DNA of 64,000 nt from an uncultured Pontibacter sp. (lineage in GTDB: Bacteria > Bacteroidota > Bacteroidia > Cytophagales > Hymenobacteraceae). The notes beneath the pieces are model-generated. The model searched no databases. It was not told where the DNA came from and worked only from the letters and a program-made list of their open reading frames with translations. The stretch is taken from NCBI RefSeq assembly GCF_947495565.1, contig NZ_CANLZM010000001.1:1-64000 (forward strand). Direction: 5' to 3'. Position numbers and translations under genes: made by a program. Position 1 is the stretch's first letter. The number at the start of each line of letters is the position of its first letter. This document shows positions 8,933-17,006 of the stretch, one piece after another.

Positions 8933-8987
8933 GCCAACGTACTTAGCCATAAGCCAGCTACGCCGCCTTATGGCTAAGTACGTTGGC
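8933..8987 (+). repeat. attC-like inverted repeat A
   Basis: Two perfect 21-base arms (8933-8953 and 8967-8987; ends GCCAAC and GTTGGC) enclose a 13-base loop. It begins 6 bases after the ankyrin stop, has no T-run, and is followed by the esterase gene. Bases 8948-8982 match 11280-11314 in repeat C at 33 of 35 positions. The long near-palindrome with an unpaired centre and GTTGGC-type end is like an integron attC site, although the boxes do not match the RYYYAAC/GTTRRRY consensus exactly. Confidence 0.6.
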
Positions 8988-9044
8988 TGTAACCTTGTAA
9001 AAACATATCTATTGATAAACTAAACCCAGTTTGACAGATAAAAC

Positions 9045-10049
9045 ATGAAAACACTAAAAATCACTTTCATTTTAATACTGACAGCTTCTTTGATTTCTGT
9101 TGGATATATCTACTCTTTGACATTCCAGCCTGAAGGACGTTTGGACTGGGGACAAGTGTTATTTTTAAAAATGGTAGGTGACAACGATGAACAAATAGCG
9201 CTACTCAAAAAAATGAATGTTCAGCAGCGCAGCCATTTCATAGATGCATTACCATTTAATACCGCAGGCTTAACCATTGATACGCTTGAAATTACGAATG
9301 ATAGCCTGACGGTTTTTATCTTCAAATCACAACATCTAACTAAAAATAGCCCTGTGATTGTCTATTTTCATGGTGGAGCTTTTGTTTTGCCCTGGACAAA
9401 TTTGTCAGTAACTTATGCTTCACGTTTGGCTAATTCTTTTAACGCTATTGTAGTTGGTGTTGATTACAGGGTTGCCCCAGAACACCCCTTTCCCACACCA
9501 AATAACGATTGCTATGCTACCTTACTTTGGACAATACAAAATATAGAAAAATGGGAAGGAAACCCCAATCAAATAATCATTGCTGGCGAAAGTGCAGGCG
9601 CAACTTTGGCAACAACGGTAGCGATAAAGGCCAAGGAAGAGAATTTAACAAACATCAAATACCAACTTTTAGATTGCCCCGTTTCCTATATTCCATTCAA
9701 AACAGACGCTTATCAGAAGTTTAAGCGGGGGTATTATCTGGAAGAAACCGAAATGCTTTTTGGTGTAGAAAGTTATTTGCCGAATAAGGCTGATTATACG
9801 AATCCGCTGGCGATGCCTTACTATGCAGTTAACTTGTCAAATCTTCCCCCTGCCTATGTAATAACTACCGAATTTGACCCTTTGAGAGACACCGGACGGG
9901 ATTATGTAAGAAAATTAAAAGAGGCTAACGTTCCAACCATACATAAAGAGGTGAAGGGCATGTTGCACTGCATACCAGGGCCGCTCAATGAAAAGGATAG
10001 AACTAAACTATATAACCAAATAGCAAAAGAAATCAACATCACAACATAA
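9045..10049 (+). CDS. Alpha/beta hydrolase, hormone-sensitive-lipase family esterase
   Basis: The 334-residue protein has an N-terminal hydrophobic signal or anchor (about 5-25) and a carboxylesterase fold. The HSL oxyanion motif HGGAF is at 109-113, the nucleophile Ser183 in GESAG, the likely Asp278 in EFDPLRD and His308 in LHCIPG, so the triad is complete. It would hydrolyse short acyl esters outside the cytoplasm or in the membrane. The gene is clearly AT-richer than the flanking DNA and lacks the AAGTATA motif that saturates the rest of the window. It lies between attC-like repeats A and B and is probably a transferred cassette. Confidence 0.88.
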   Translation: MKTLKITFILILTASLISVGYIYSLTFQPEGRLDWGQVLFLKMVGDNDEQIALLKKMNVQQRSHFIDALPFNTAGLTIDTLEITNDSLTVFIFKSQHLTKNSPVIVYFHGGAFVLPWTNLSVTYASRLANSFNAIVVGVDYRVAPEHPFPTPNNDCYATLLWTIQNIEKWEGNPNQIIIAGESAGATLATTVAIKAKEENLTNIKYQLLDCPVSYIPFKTDAYQKFKRGYYLEETEMLFGVESYLPNKADYTNPLAMPYYAVNLSNLPPAYVITTEFDPLRDTGRDYVRKLKEANVPTIHKEVKGMLHCIPGPLNEKDRTKLYNQIAKEINITT

Positions 10050-10087
10050 AATTGAAATACAAATAGAAAGGCAGCAGCCAACAAAAT

Positions 10088-10130
10088 CTATGAGGTAGCT
10101 ATGCCACCTCATAGCCCAGCACGTTGTAGC
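10088..10130 (+). repeat. attC-like inverted repeat B
   Basis: Perfect 9-base arms CTATGAGGT and ACCTCATAG enclose nine bases, with the box GTTGTAGC at 10123-10130. A GCCAAC box lies upstream at 10077-10082. It separates the two hydrolase genes. GTTGTAGC is the exact reverse complement of GCTACAAC at 11266-11273 in repeat C. Confidence 0.5.
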
Positions 10131-10193
10131 CAATTTGAAGTATGAAAAATGAAAAGCTCAGTAAAGAATTTGGTATACCAGAACTAACATAAT

Positions 10194-11237
10194 ATGAAGC
10201 ATACATTTTTACTTATTTTATTTCTTTCTTTAGTCCCAGACATATTAGCCGCACAAGCTAAGCCAATTAACGAAGAAAAGTTTGTCACAATTGGAGGTAT
10301 AGAGCAGTGGGTAACTATCAGCGGGGAGGACCAATCCAAATCCGTTATCCTGTTTCTGCATGGTGGGCCTGGCAGCACCATAAGTCAGTACGATGACGCC
10401 ATCTATGGCTACTGGAAAAAAGACTTTGTTCTGGTGCACTGGGACCAGCGAGGGGCAGGAAAAACCTTTGGCCGTAATGCCCCCGATACGGTAACAGAGG
10501 ATTACTGGATGGAGAACCCGCTGACTTTGGAGCAGATGACAGCCGATGGGATTGAGCTTTCTGAGTATTTGGTCAAGCACCTGGGCAAGCGGAAAATAGC
10601 CCTTGTAGGAACCTCCTGGGGATCGATATTAGGAGCAAAGATGGCAATTGCCCGCCCAGACCTTTTCTCTGCCTATATAGGCCACTCCCAGGTTGTAAAC
10701 TTCTATGAAGGGTTTGCGCACGCCTACAGCCAAGTAACTAAAATGGCACAGAACACCAAAGACGAGGAGTCTTTAGATAAGCTGAAAGAATTGGGACCTC
10801 CCCCCTACGAGGATGCAAGGAAAGAAGGCCAGCTGATGCGCGTCATTAAAATGTACGAAAGGCAGAACTCAACACCAGCCCCCGCCTCTTGGTGGAAGGT
10901 GGCAAGTGCCTATGACAATGAAAAAGACGCTAACGACAGGTATAACGGAGATGATTATTCTTTTCTTTATTCTGCCGGCCACAAAAAGATGGGAATAAAG
11001 TCAATGATGGCTGGGGTGAACTTCATGAACGATGGCTTGCGCTATAAAATTCCTGTGTGCTTTATCCAAGGTGAGGGAGATATCCTGACCCCTAAAGTCC
11101 TTACCAAAGCGTATTTCGATAAAGTGAAAGCTCCGAAGAAAGAGTTCGTCCTTGTACCAGGTGCTGCACACGGTCACAACCAAGCCGTTATAGACGCGCA
11201 GTATGAAGCTGTGAAAAAGACCCTAAATCTCCGTTAG
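10194..11237 (+). CDS. Alpha/beta hydrolase, proline iminopeptidase-like (S33)
   Basis: The 347-residue protein starts with a Sec signal (MKHTFLLILFLSLVP...). The peptidase S33 marks are present: HGGPG at about 56-60 (oxyanion hole), WDQRGAGKTFGR near 83-94 and the nucleophile Ser141 in GTSWGS. The catalytic His is probably in PGAAHGHN near the C terminus. By family it would cleave N-terminal proline or act as an esterase in the periplasm. Its base composition is closer to the host than that of the esterase gene. It lies between attC-like repeats B and C. Confidence 0.85.
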   Translation: MKHTFLLILFLSLVPDILAAQAKPINEEKFVTIGGIEQWVTISGEDQSKSVILFLHGGPGSTISQYDDAIYGYWKKDFVLVHWDQRGAGKTFGRNAPDTVTEDYWMENPLTLEQMTADGIELSEYLVKHLGKRKIALVGTSWGSILGAKMAIARPDLFSAYIGHSQVVNFYEGFAHAYSQVTKMAQNTKDEESLDKLKELGPPPYEDARKEGQLMRVIKMYERQNSTPAPASWWKVASAYDNEKDANDRYNGDDYSFLYSAGHKKMGIKSMMAGVNFMNDGLRYKIPVCFIQGEGDILTPKVLTKAYFDKVKAPKKEFVLVPGAAHGHNQAVIDAQYEAVKKTLNLR

Positions 11238-11265
11238 TAAACCAGAAACAACAGTAATAAGACTA

Positions 11266-11321
11266 GCTACAACCACACCCATAAGCCAGCTACGCCGCCT
11301 AATGGCCAAGTACGCCATTAG
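11266..11321 (+). repeat. attC-like inverted repeat C (right end of the block)
   Basis: It begins with GCTACAAC (11266-11273), contains 35 bases 94% identical to repeat A (11280-11314), and ends with the arms CTAATGGC (11299-11306) and GCCATTAG (11314-11321). The 3' end no longer has the GTTGGC box, so it may be decayed or recombined. It follows the S33 peptidase gene and is the last element of the series. Confidence 0.55.
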
Positions 11322-11343
11322 CAAATCTCTAAACCAACAACTT

Positions 11344-12621
11344 TCAATGCCAATTCTCCATATGTTCCGCATGGGTTTTTAAATAAGAGCCTGACTTGTA
11401 AAACTTATCGTAAAATTCTAAATCCAGGTGGTGGGCCTGCAGGTACGTAATCGTGAAGATAGAGGGCACTGTGCCCGGAAACTTGCCGAAGGTATCGTAA
11501 ATGTACTGCGCCTGCATCGCCACACATTCCCTAAACTCCTCCGGGTGTACTTCGGCTGCCCCTCGCACCTTAGCTGAATCTTTCCAGGGGCCGGGCGTGT
11601 CTGCGTGAAAAGGGCCACCTTTACCAAATTTTCTGTCGCAGATAGCATCTACTGCGGCACGCATATTTGTGTGGTGAGGTGGGCAGTAGCCTTCCATCAC
11701 ACCTTTTAAGCCGGTAGGGTTGGGGTATGGCCAGCTGTTGTTAGTGTCGAACCTGAAGCCAAGTCCCGGCACATCAGGGTTTCCGCTTGCGCCAAGCATG
11801 CTAAACGGATCGATGCCGTCAAACATCCAACCGCCCAAACCCATAGCCTGCAGCATCAGGGCACCAGCGTAGCAACTGGTGCTTAACTCCGCAGTAAGTT
11901 CAGCCATAGACCATTGCTCCAAAAAAGTGATTGGCCATACGCTTTGTAGATTTGCCAGGTGGCTATACTTTTCTATGCCGGGTATGGGACGCTTATTTAT
12001 ATCGTCGGTAATTAACATTCCATTCTGCAGCATGTAACAGATGGCCAGCAGCACGTGCTGCGACAGGTCGCCTACAGGTATAACCAGCAGCGTACCCGGT
12101 TTATTTACCACCCAGGTATTGTGTGCTTCCACGTATGGCACCTCACAGGGTAGTTTTACACGCCCACCCTGCAGCTTTTTAACTTGATTTTTTAGCGGGT
12201 TGATGACAGCATTCAGGTCCAGGTGGCCGTTTGCATCTCGTTCAGCGGCGGCAGGAGCATCGCGGTTATCGAGAACATATACGCCTTCATCATCTGTAAA
12301 AAAAGTCATGCTGGTATGGAAACCGGCGGCAGACGGAAAAGTACGTCCTCCTGCGGCACCAGCGTAGTTGGAGAGGTGTGGGGCATACCTTGCTGCCCTG
12401 TAAATCATGTGGTGCCAACTGGTGCTGCCTGCGCAGGCTGTTACCACCAGCAGCTTCTCCAGCTCCGACAGCGGCACCGGCTCATACTTCGATTTGTAGG
12501 TGAAAACGCCATCCGGTATTTCTGCGCCCATAAAAAAACGGCGCGAACGGCGGCCTAACAGCGCATCTACAAGGCTAAAATCCATCATCTTCTCAAAACC
12601 CTTCGGTAGCTCCATCCCCAT
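11344..12621 (-). CDS. Nitroreductase-like (SagB-type fold?) protein, function unknown
   Basis: The 425-residue soluble protein has no signal peptide. The N-terminal GRRSRRFF followed by PLSELEKLLVVTACAG, then RTFPSAAGFHTSMTFFT, and later CYAGALMLQAMGLGGWMF are reminiscent of the FMN nitroreductase/SagB-like superfamily (RRSxRxF, PSAGG and the GLGS-type helix). If so it binds flavin and reduces an unknown substrate. The match is weak: the protein is about twice the usual nitroreductase length and its C-terminal 200 residues, rich in His and Cys, are unassigned. The gene is monocistronic and diverges from phzF. It contains a host-type AAGTATA motif, unlike the cassette block beside it. Confidence 0.5.
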   Translation of the reverse strand: MGMELPKGFEKMMDFSLVDALLGRRSRRFFMGAEIPDGVFTYKSKYEPVPLSELEKLLVVTACAGSTSWHHMIYRAARYAPHLSNYAGAAGGRTFPSAAGFHTSMTFFTDDEGVYVLDNRDAPAAAERDANGHLDLNAVINPLKNQVKKLQGGRVKLPCEVPYVEAHNTWVVNKPGTLLVIPVGDLSQHVLLAICYMLQNGMLITDDINKRPIPGIEKYSHLANLQSVWPITFLEQWSMAELTAELSTSCYAGALMLQAMGLGGWMFDGIDPFSMLGASGNPDVPGLGFRFDTNNSWPYPNPTGLKGVMEGYCPPHHTNMRAAVDAICDRKFGKGGPFHADTPGPWKDSAKVRGAAEVHPEEFRECVAMQAQYIYDTFGKFPGTVPSIFTITYLQAHHLDLEFYDKFYKSGSYLKTHAEHMENWH

Positions 12622-12824
12622 ACTTTTTATAGCTTATACTTAGTTGTACTGTGGCGTTAGGCTATTGTTGAGCTGTTGGCCAAGTATAAACCCGGCGGCT
12701 ACCAAGTTCTTTATGTGGTTTCAGGCGGATGCACCCTGTAGAGAGAGCGTAACAAGTATGGCTTTTTTGCTACCTTAGTACTACAAGGCAAGAACATCTA
12801 AACAAACTAAAGCTCTTTATCAAT

Positions 12825-13613
12825 TTGAAAAAGATACAACTATACCAGATCGATGCTTTTACCGACAAAGTATTCGGAGGCAACCCGGCGGCTGTCTGCG
12901 TGCTGGATGCATGGCTAGCAAACGCAACCATGCAGCAGATAGCCGCTGAGAATAACTTGGCCGAGACCGCCTTCGTGGTGCCGAAAGGAGAGGACTACGA
13001 AATTACCTGGTTTACGCCTACCGTAGAAGTAGATTTGTGCGGCCACGCCACCTTGGCTGCCGCTTATGTGCTGTTCAGGTATGCCGGCCATACGTCAGAG
13101 GTGATCAGGTTCCACTCCCGCCGCAGCGGCCTGCTAACGGTGGAGAAGAGCGAAGATGCACTGACACTTGATTTCCCGACAGACAGGTATGAAGCAGTAA
13201 TTACTCCGGATACCCTGATAAAAGCCTTCGGAAAAGCACCCTTACAGGCCTACAAAGGCAAAACTGATTACCTGCTTGTGTATGCTTCGCAGGAGGATGT
13301 GGAGGCATTTAAACCTGATATTGCATTGATCAACAGCGTGGAGGCAAGAGGTGTGATTGTAACAGCGCCGGGTCATGACGTTGATTTCGTGTCGAGGTTT
13401 TTCTGCCCGCAGGTAGGCATCAGCGAAGACCCGGTAACCGGCTCCGCCCACACCACACTAACTCCTTACTGGAGCGAAAAACTAGGCAAAAAAGTACTTA
13501 CGGCCAAACAGCTTTCCGCCAGAAAAGGCAGCTTAACCTGCGAGTTTTTGGGAGACCGGGTAAAGATCACGGGCAAAGCCGTGACATATTTGAAGGGGGA
13601 GATAGAAGTATAG
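12825..13613 (+). CDS. PhzF-family isomerase-like protein
   Basis: The 262-residue protein starts at a TTG codon that gives the family-typical MKKIQLYQIDAF; no ATG fits better. The PhzF marks are clear: VFGGNPAAVCVL, the catalytic Glu47 in NNLAETAFV, DLCGHATLAAA and DPVTGSAHTTL. PhzF proteins are two-domain DapF-like isomerases. Without phenazine genes nearby, the substrate here is unknown. It is a single gene, followed by a REPIN-like element and a shared terminator. Confidence 0.9.
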   Translation: MKKIQLYQIDAFTDKVFGGNPAAVCVLDAWLANATMQQIAAENNLAETAFVVPKGEDYEITWFTPTVEVDLCGHATLAAAYVLFRYAGHTSEVIRFHSRRSGLLTVEKSEDALTLDFPTDRYEAVITPDTLIKAFGKAPLQAYKGKTDYLLVYASQEDVEAFKPDIALINSVEARGVIVTAPGHDVDFVSRFFCPQVGISEDPVTGSAHTTLTPYWSEKLGKKVLTAKQLSARKGSLTCEFLGDRVKITGKAVTYLKGEIEV

Positions 13614-13620
13614 ACCTAGC

Positions 13621-13747
13621 AGTGTCCAAAGGTCTGGCGAGGGTTTTCGCTCGTGCTGGCTATTGCTTGGGCCTCTGGCCCAGTCGAGTTGCAAACTCAA
13701 CATGGTAAACAGACACGGGTTACAAACCCGCGCCAGCGGAAGACACT
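13621..13747. repeat. REPIN-like element 1
   Basis: Two related REP-type hairpins lie in inverted orientation. One (13634-13655) begins CTGGCG and ends CTCGTG; the other (13714-13736) begins CACGGGTT and ends GCGCCAG. Outer ends AGTGTC and GACACT also pair. A central GAGTTGCAAACTC palindrome is at 13686-13698. The right half matches 40590-40647 closely. Such pairs are moved by REP-associated tyrosine transposases; none is in this window. Confidence 0.75.
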
Positions 13748-13754
13748 CGATTTA

Positions 13755-13794
13755 AAAGTATGAAAGCCACCTTTAGAGGTGGCTTTCATACTTT
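13755..13794. terminator. Bidirectional terminator between phzF and the carboxypeptidase
   Basis: Perfect 18-base arms (13755-13772 and 13777-13794, core GAAAGCCACC) with a four-base loop sit between the convergent genes and would stop both. Confidence 0.85.
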
Positions 13795-13807
13795 GTAGGT
13801 TTTATAC

Positions 13808-15565
13808 TTATAGCGGCAGTTTTACATCCTGCATCAGCCTTCCTACAGGGTACATTTGGTGCGTATATTCGTAGTGCGGCGAATTTTTATAGATGAAATC
13901 CAGTTGGGCCCGTGCGCTTTTTGCAAACTCCGGGTCCTGCTTTTTGCGCTCCTCCAGCTGTTGGCGCAGCTTAGGTTTCTGCTCCAGGTACTCGGCGGCC
14001 AAATCCTCGAACACATAGCTGGAGAAATACTCCTTCTGCATCAGAATACTGTCAAAGAAGTTCCAGTTGAAGTACGAGTCCACGGCCTGCGGCTCCAGCA
14101 CCTCTACCAGGAAACGATTTGCCTCCTGGTTCAGGTATACCACATAATCGCCTTTAAAGAACTGGCGCGGCATACGCCTGGTCTGCACCTGCACATCGTA
14201 GTGCAGGTAATGGCCTTCGTATGGGCGCTGGCCTGTTTTATAATCGGCAATGTAGTAAGTGTCTAAGGTGAGGGTAGTGTCTTGCTGCAGCTGCTGTAGC
14301 TGCACGTTGTTTAGTTTAAGCCGCTCAATCACTTCACGCCAGGCTTGCGGAATTATGTAAGCAACCGGTTTTTCTACTGTTACAGTCGGTGTAAACTCAT
14401 TGTAGTAGTTTATCTTTTTGCTGTACGGCGATTTATGGTCGTAGTACAGGCGTTCCAAACCGCTCACGTCGCTTGGTTTATACTTGGCCTCATATCCCAG
14501 AAAAGGAATTTGCGCGACCTTGCTTGTGTCGAGCTGCCAGTTTAGCGGAAATTGCTTTTGGGTGAGTGTTTGCTGCTTGGCCTGCTGGCGTAACTTCCCG
14601 ATCTCGTCGGCATCGCGGTGCACGGTTTCAATCATGTTTTCCATCAGCTTATAAGTAGCTTGCACCCGTTGGTTAAACGGCTTCAGCATATGCGTTTCGG
14701 GCACAAAGCCAATGGTATGGTAAAGTGCAGTGTAGCCGGTGGCATAGCGCGGCGACTCCATAAAGCCGATAATTCCTTCGTCCGGGGTGTCGCCGGCGTG
14801 GTTCATGTAGGGCACCATCGGAAATTTATCCTGCTTCATACCTTCGTAAAGCGTCGGCGCCATTTTACCGTTCAGGTACTTGGCCAGCGAGGGGTGCAGC
14901 TTGTTATGCTGTGTGGCGATAAGCGTCATCACGTGCTGGTAATCTGCCCCGTTGGAAGTATGGTTATCCATGAACACATCCGGGTCCCACTCCCTGAAAA
15001 TCTGGTGAAAGGTCTGGGCGTTGCGGGAATCGGTTTTGATATAATCGCGGTTCAGATCCAGGTTGCGGGCGTTGCCCCGGAAGCCGTACTCCTCCGGCCC
15101 GTTCTGGTTGGTGCGGGTGTGGCTGTTGCGGTTTAGGGCGCCGCCAATGTTGTATACCGGAATAATTACCAGCACCACATTATCAAGTTGCTTACGCAGC
15201 TTCTTGTTCTGCAGGTAATCGCGGGCCAGCATCATGGTAGCGTCTATACCTTCCGGCTCGCCTGGGTGAATACCATTTTGGATAAGTAGGATGCGCTTAT
15301 TTTTCTGACGTATGGAAGCAGGTTCGAAATCTTTGCCCGTAGAAACGACGACCAGGTGCAGCGGCCTGCCTGCATCCGTGCTGCCAAACGGAATCATTTT
15401 TACCTCATCGTAGGCCTCGTCCAGTTGCTGATACCAGTTTATGGCTTCGTCATAAGTGGCGGTCTGGTTTCCGTTGCCCTGCTCGTAAGGCGTTTTCAGG
15501 TTAGGTCTGTCTTTGTCTGGCGTGCCGGTGCTTAGCAGCGCGGCAAGGAATAAGGTGGTTAGCAT
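13808..15565 (-). CDS. M14-family zinc carboxypeptidase, exported
   Basis: I prefer the start at 15565, giving MLTTLFLAALLSTG as a Sec signal; an in-frame start at 15595 would add ten polar residues before it. Zinc ligands of the carboxypeptidase A/M14 fold appear in NGIHPGEPEG (His and Glu) and in MDNHTSNGADYQH. The catalytic Glu is probably in VPETHMLKPF. At about 585 residues it is longer than a plain M14 domain, and the C-terminal 250 residues are an unassigned extension. It would trim peptides in the periplasm or outside the cell. It is monocistronic, ending at the shared hairpin. Confidence 0.87.
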   Translation of the reverse strand: MLTTLFLAALLSTGTPDKDRPNLKTPYEQGNGNQTATYDEAINWYQQLDEAYDEVKMIPFGSTDAGRPLHLVVVSTGKDFEPASIRQKNKRILLIQNGIHPGEPEGIDATMMLARDYLQNKKLRKQLDNVVLVIIPVYNIGGALNRNSHTRTNQNGPEEYGFRGNARNLDLNRDYIKTDSRNAQTFHQIFREWDPDVFMDNHTSNGADYQHVMTLIATQHNKLHPSLAKYLNGKMAPTLYEGMKQDKFPMVPYMNHAGDTPDEGIIGFMESPRYATGYTALYHTIGFVPETHMLKPFNQRVQATYKLMENMIETVHRDADEIGKLRQQAKQQTLTQKQFPLNWQLDTSKVAQIPFLGYEAKYKPSDVSGLERLYYDHKSPYSKKINYYNEFTPTVTVEKPVAYIIPQAWREVIERLKLNNVQLQQLQQDTTLTLDTYYIADYKTGQRPYEGHYLHYDVQVQTRRMPRQFFKGDYVVYLNQEANRFLVEVLEPQAVDSYFNWNFFDSILMQKEYFSSYVFEDLAAEYLEQKPKLRQQLEERKKQDPEFAKSARAQLDFIYKNSPHYEYTHQMYPVGRLMQDVKLPL

Positions 15566-15692
15566 GGTTTGGTTTAGCGTAAGATCAAGAGGCAATGATA
15601 AGGATTTCTGAGGGGAAATCCTTGGTTAGGCGCTTAACTGCTGCAGCCGAAAAGGCACCCCCGCAGCACGAAGTACTGATTTTAAAAAAATA

Positions 15693-15724
15693 AAAAAGAG
15701 ACGCACTACTATGCGTCTCTTTTT
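15693..15724 (-). terminator. Terminator after the DoxX gene
   Basis: Arms AAAAAGAGACGCA and TGCGTCTCTTTTT enclose a six-base loop. It sits 52 bases past the stop of the minus-strand DoxX gene. Confidence 0.8.
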
Positions 15725-15775
15725 ATATGTTAAGTTTTCGGGTTGCGATTAAAATGTCGTCAGGCAACAGAAGGT

Positions 15776-16225
15776 CTACGCAAAATACTTCCGCGTTCTT
15801 ACTTTGTCTTTCGGGAAAAGCTTGTGGTCGATGCTGTACTTGCCTGGCCCGATAAAGAGGAGAGAGAAGAAAAGTATAGCGGCTTCCAGTGCGTGCGAGT
15901 AACCGCCAAACCCATCGCCGCCGGCTACGTGCCGGATAGTAGCTACAATCATGGTAATGAGCAGCAGCAATACGGCCGGCCTGAATAGCAAACCCAGCAT
16001 CAGCAAAAAGCCTCCCACTACTTCAGCAAAACCAGCCATAAAACCCCAAAATGAGGGTGCAAAGCTTATGCCGAGCAATTCCATATTTTGACCTATTGCT
16101 TTCCAGAGCTCAGGTCCGCCAGCCAGTTTAGGCCAGCCATGAAGTATAAACATAATGCCGATGCCCACCCGGAGCAGCAGCATCCCAACATTTTTTGATT
16201 TGTAGCCTGAGCGTAGTATAGCCAT
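15776..16225 (-). CDS. DoxX-family membrane protein
   Basis: I take the start at 16225 (MAILRSGYKSK). The longer frame to 16360 runs into the preceding lipoprotein gene and adds unlikely residues. The 149-residue protein has four hydrophobic segments and the DoxX pattern: LLLRVGIGIMFILHGWPKL, then GFAEVVGGFLLMLGLLFRPA. DoxX proteins are small inner-membrane proteins tied in some bacteria to redox or thiosulfate metabolism; the role here is unknown. It lies 40 bases after the lipoprotein gene and may share its transcript. Confidence 0.85.
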   Translation of the reverse strand: MAILRSGYKSKNVGMLLLRVGIGIMFILHGWPKLAGGPELWKAIGQNMELLGISFAPSFWGFMAGFAEVVGGFLLMLGLLFRPAVLLLLITMIVATIRHVAGGDGFGGYSHALEAAILFFSLLFIGPGKYSIDHKLFPKDKVRTRKYFA

Positions 16226-16265
16226 AAAGACAAGTATAGGTATTAACCTTGAACATAGCAATAGA

Positions 16266-16886
16266 CTAATATAACAAGATTTTTTTGACCAGCAAATTAG
16301 CGGGAGCCGTTGTGGCGGTAAGCTTTGGCAACTGGTCGGTTGGCAGCGGGCTGTGGTCAAGTATAAAGCTCATGCCTGCGTCTGGTGCCAAGGCTACCAG
16401 GTTGCCTTCCTCATACGTAACCGTGCGGATGTTATACGCCTGCTGCAGCTCGCTATACTTGGAGCCAACGCTTATATCCTGCGCGGTCCTGAAATCTGTA
16501 CTTAGAATGCTGATGCGCCATACCTGACACTTCGGGTTGCAGGCTTGTTCTATTAAAAGGCCTTTTTGCTGCCCTTCAGGATGTAAAACGTAAGCAGTGC
16601 TTTGGATTCCCTCTTGCTGCAGGGTGGTGTCTTTTATACTTAAGCCGCTGGCTACCTGCTTCCGCATCTGCTCAACAGGCATCCCGATGCTGATGTTGCC
16701 AACCCGTTGCTTTCCCACCACAAATAGGGCCGGGTCAGGTTGTGGGGCGGCTTCTTCGGTGATAGCAGGAATTAAGGCTTCTTCGGGAGCGCTTTCTGTG
16801 GTTTTATCTTGTGTTTCGTCTTGTTGCGAGAGACAAGCAGCCATGCCCACTCCCAGCAACATTGCGTAAAGTATGTTCTTCAGCAT
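16266..16886 (-). CDS. Hypothetical lipoprotein
   Basis: The 206-residue protein has a lipoprotein signal with lipobox GMAAC (Cys18), then an acidic low-complexity linker to about residue 52. A folded part of roughly 150 residues has the repeated-looking segments VGNISIGMPVEQMRK and DISVGSKYSELQQAY, each reading as strand, Gly turn, helix. Two cysteines in ACNPKC could form a disulfide. I do not recognise the family. It may form a two-gene unit with the DoxX gene downstream. Confidence 0.7.
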   Translation of the reverse strand: MLKNILYAMLLGVGMAACLSQQDETQDKTTESAPEEALIPAITEEAAPQPDPALFVVGKQRVGNISIGMPVEQMRKQVASGLSIKDTTLQQEGIQSTAYVLHPEGQQKGLLIEQACNPKCQVWRISILSTDFRTAQDISVGSKYSELQQAYNIRTVTYEEGNLVALAPDAGMSFILDHSPLPTDQLPKLTATTAPANLLVKKILLY

Positions 16887-17006
16887 AGTGGCTTTCTCAC
16901 TCTGTTATTTAATAATTAAACCTTGATGCGCTGCTGCAGGTTGTAGTATATTAGCATCAAATACGAATTCGTTCTTTTTGTCACACATCAACTGAAAATA
17001 TTTAAA

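Noticed and set aside
13755-13794. The long perfect palindrome as a mobile-element end
   Set aside because: Its position between convergent genes and its A/T flanks fit a bidirectional terminator.
16226-16360. Upstream extension of the DoxX gene
   Set aside because: It overlaps the lipoprotein gene in another frame; the hydrophobic protein begins naturally at 16225.
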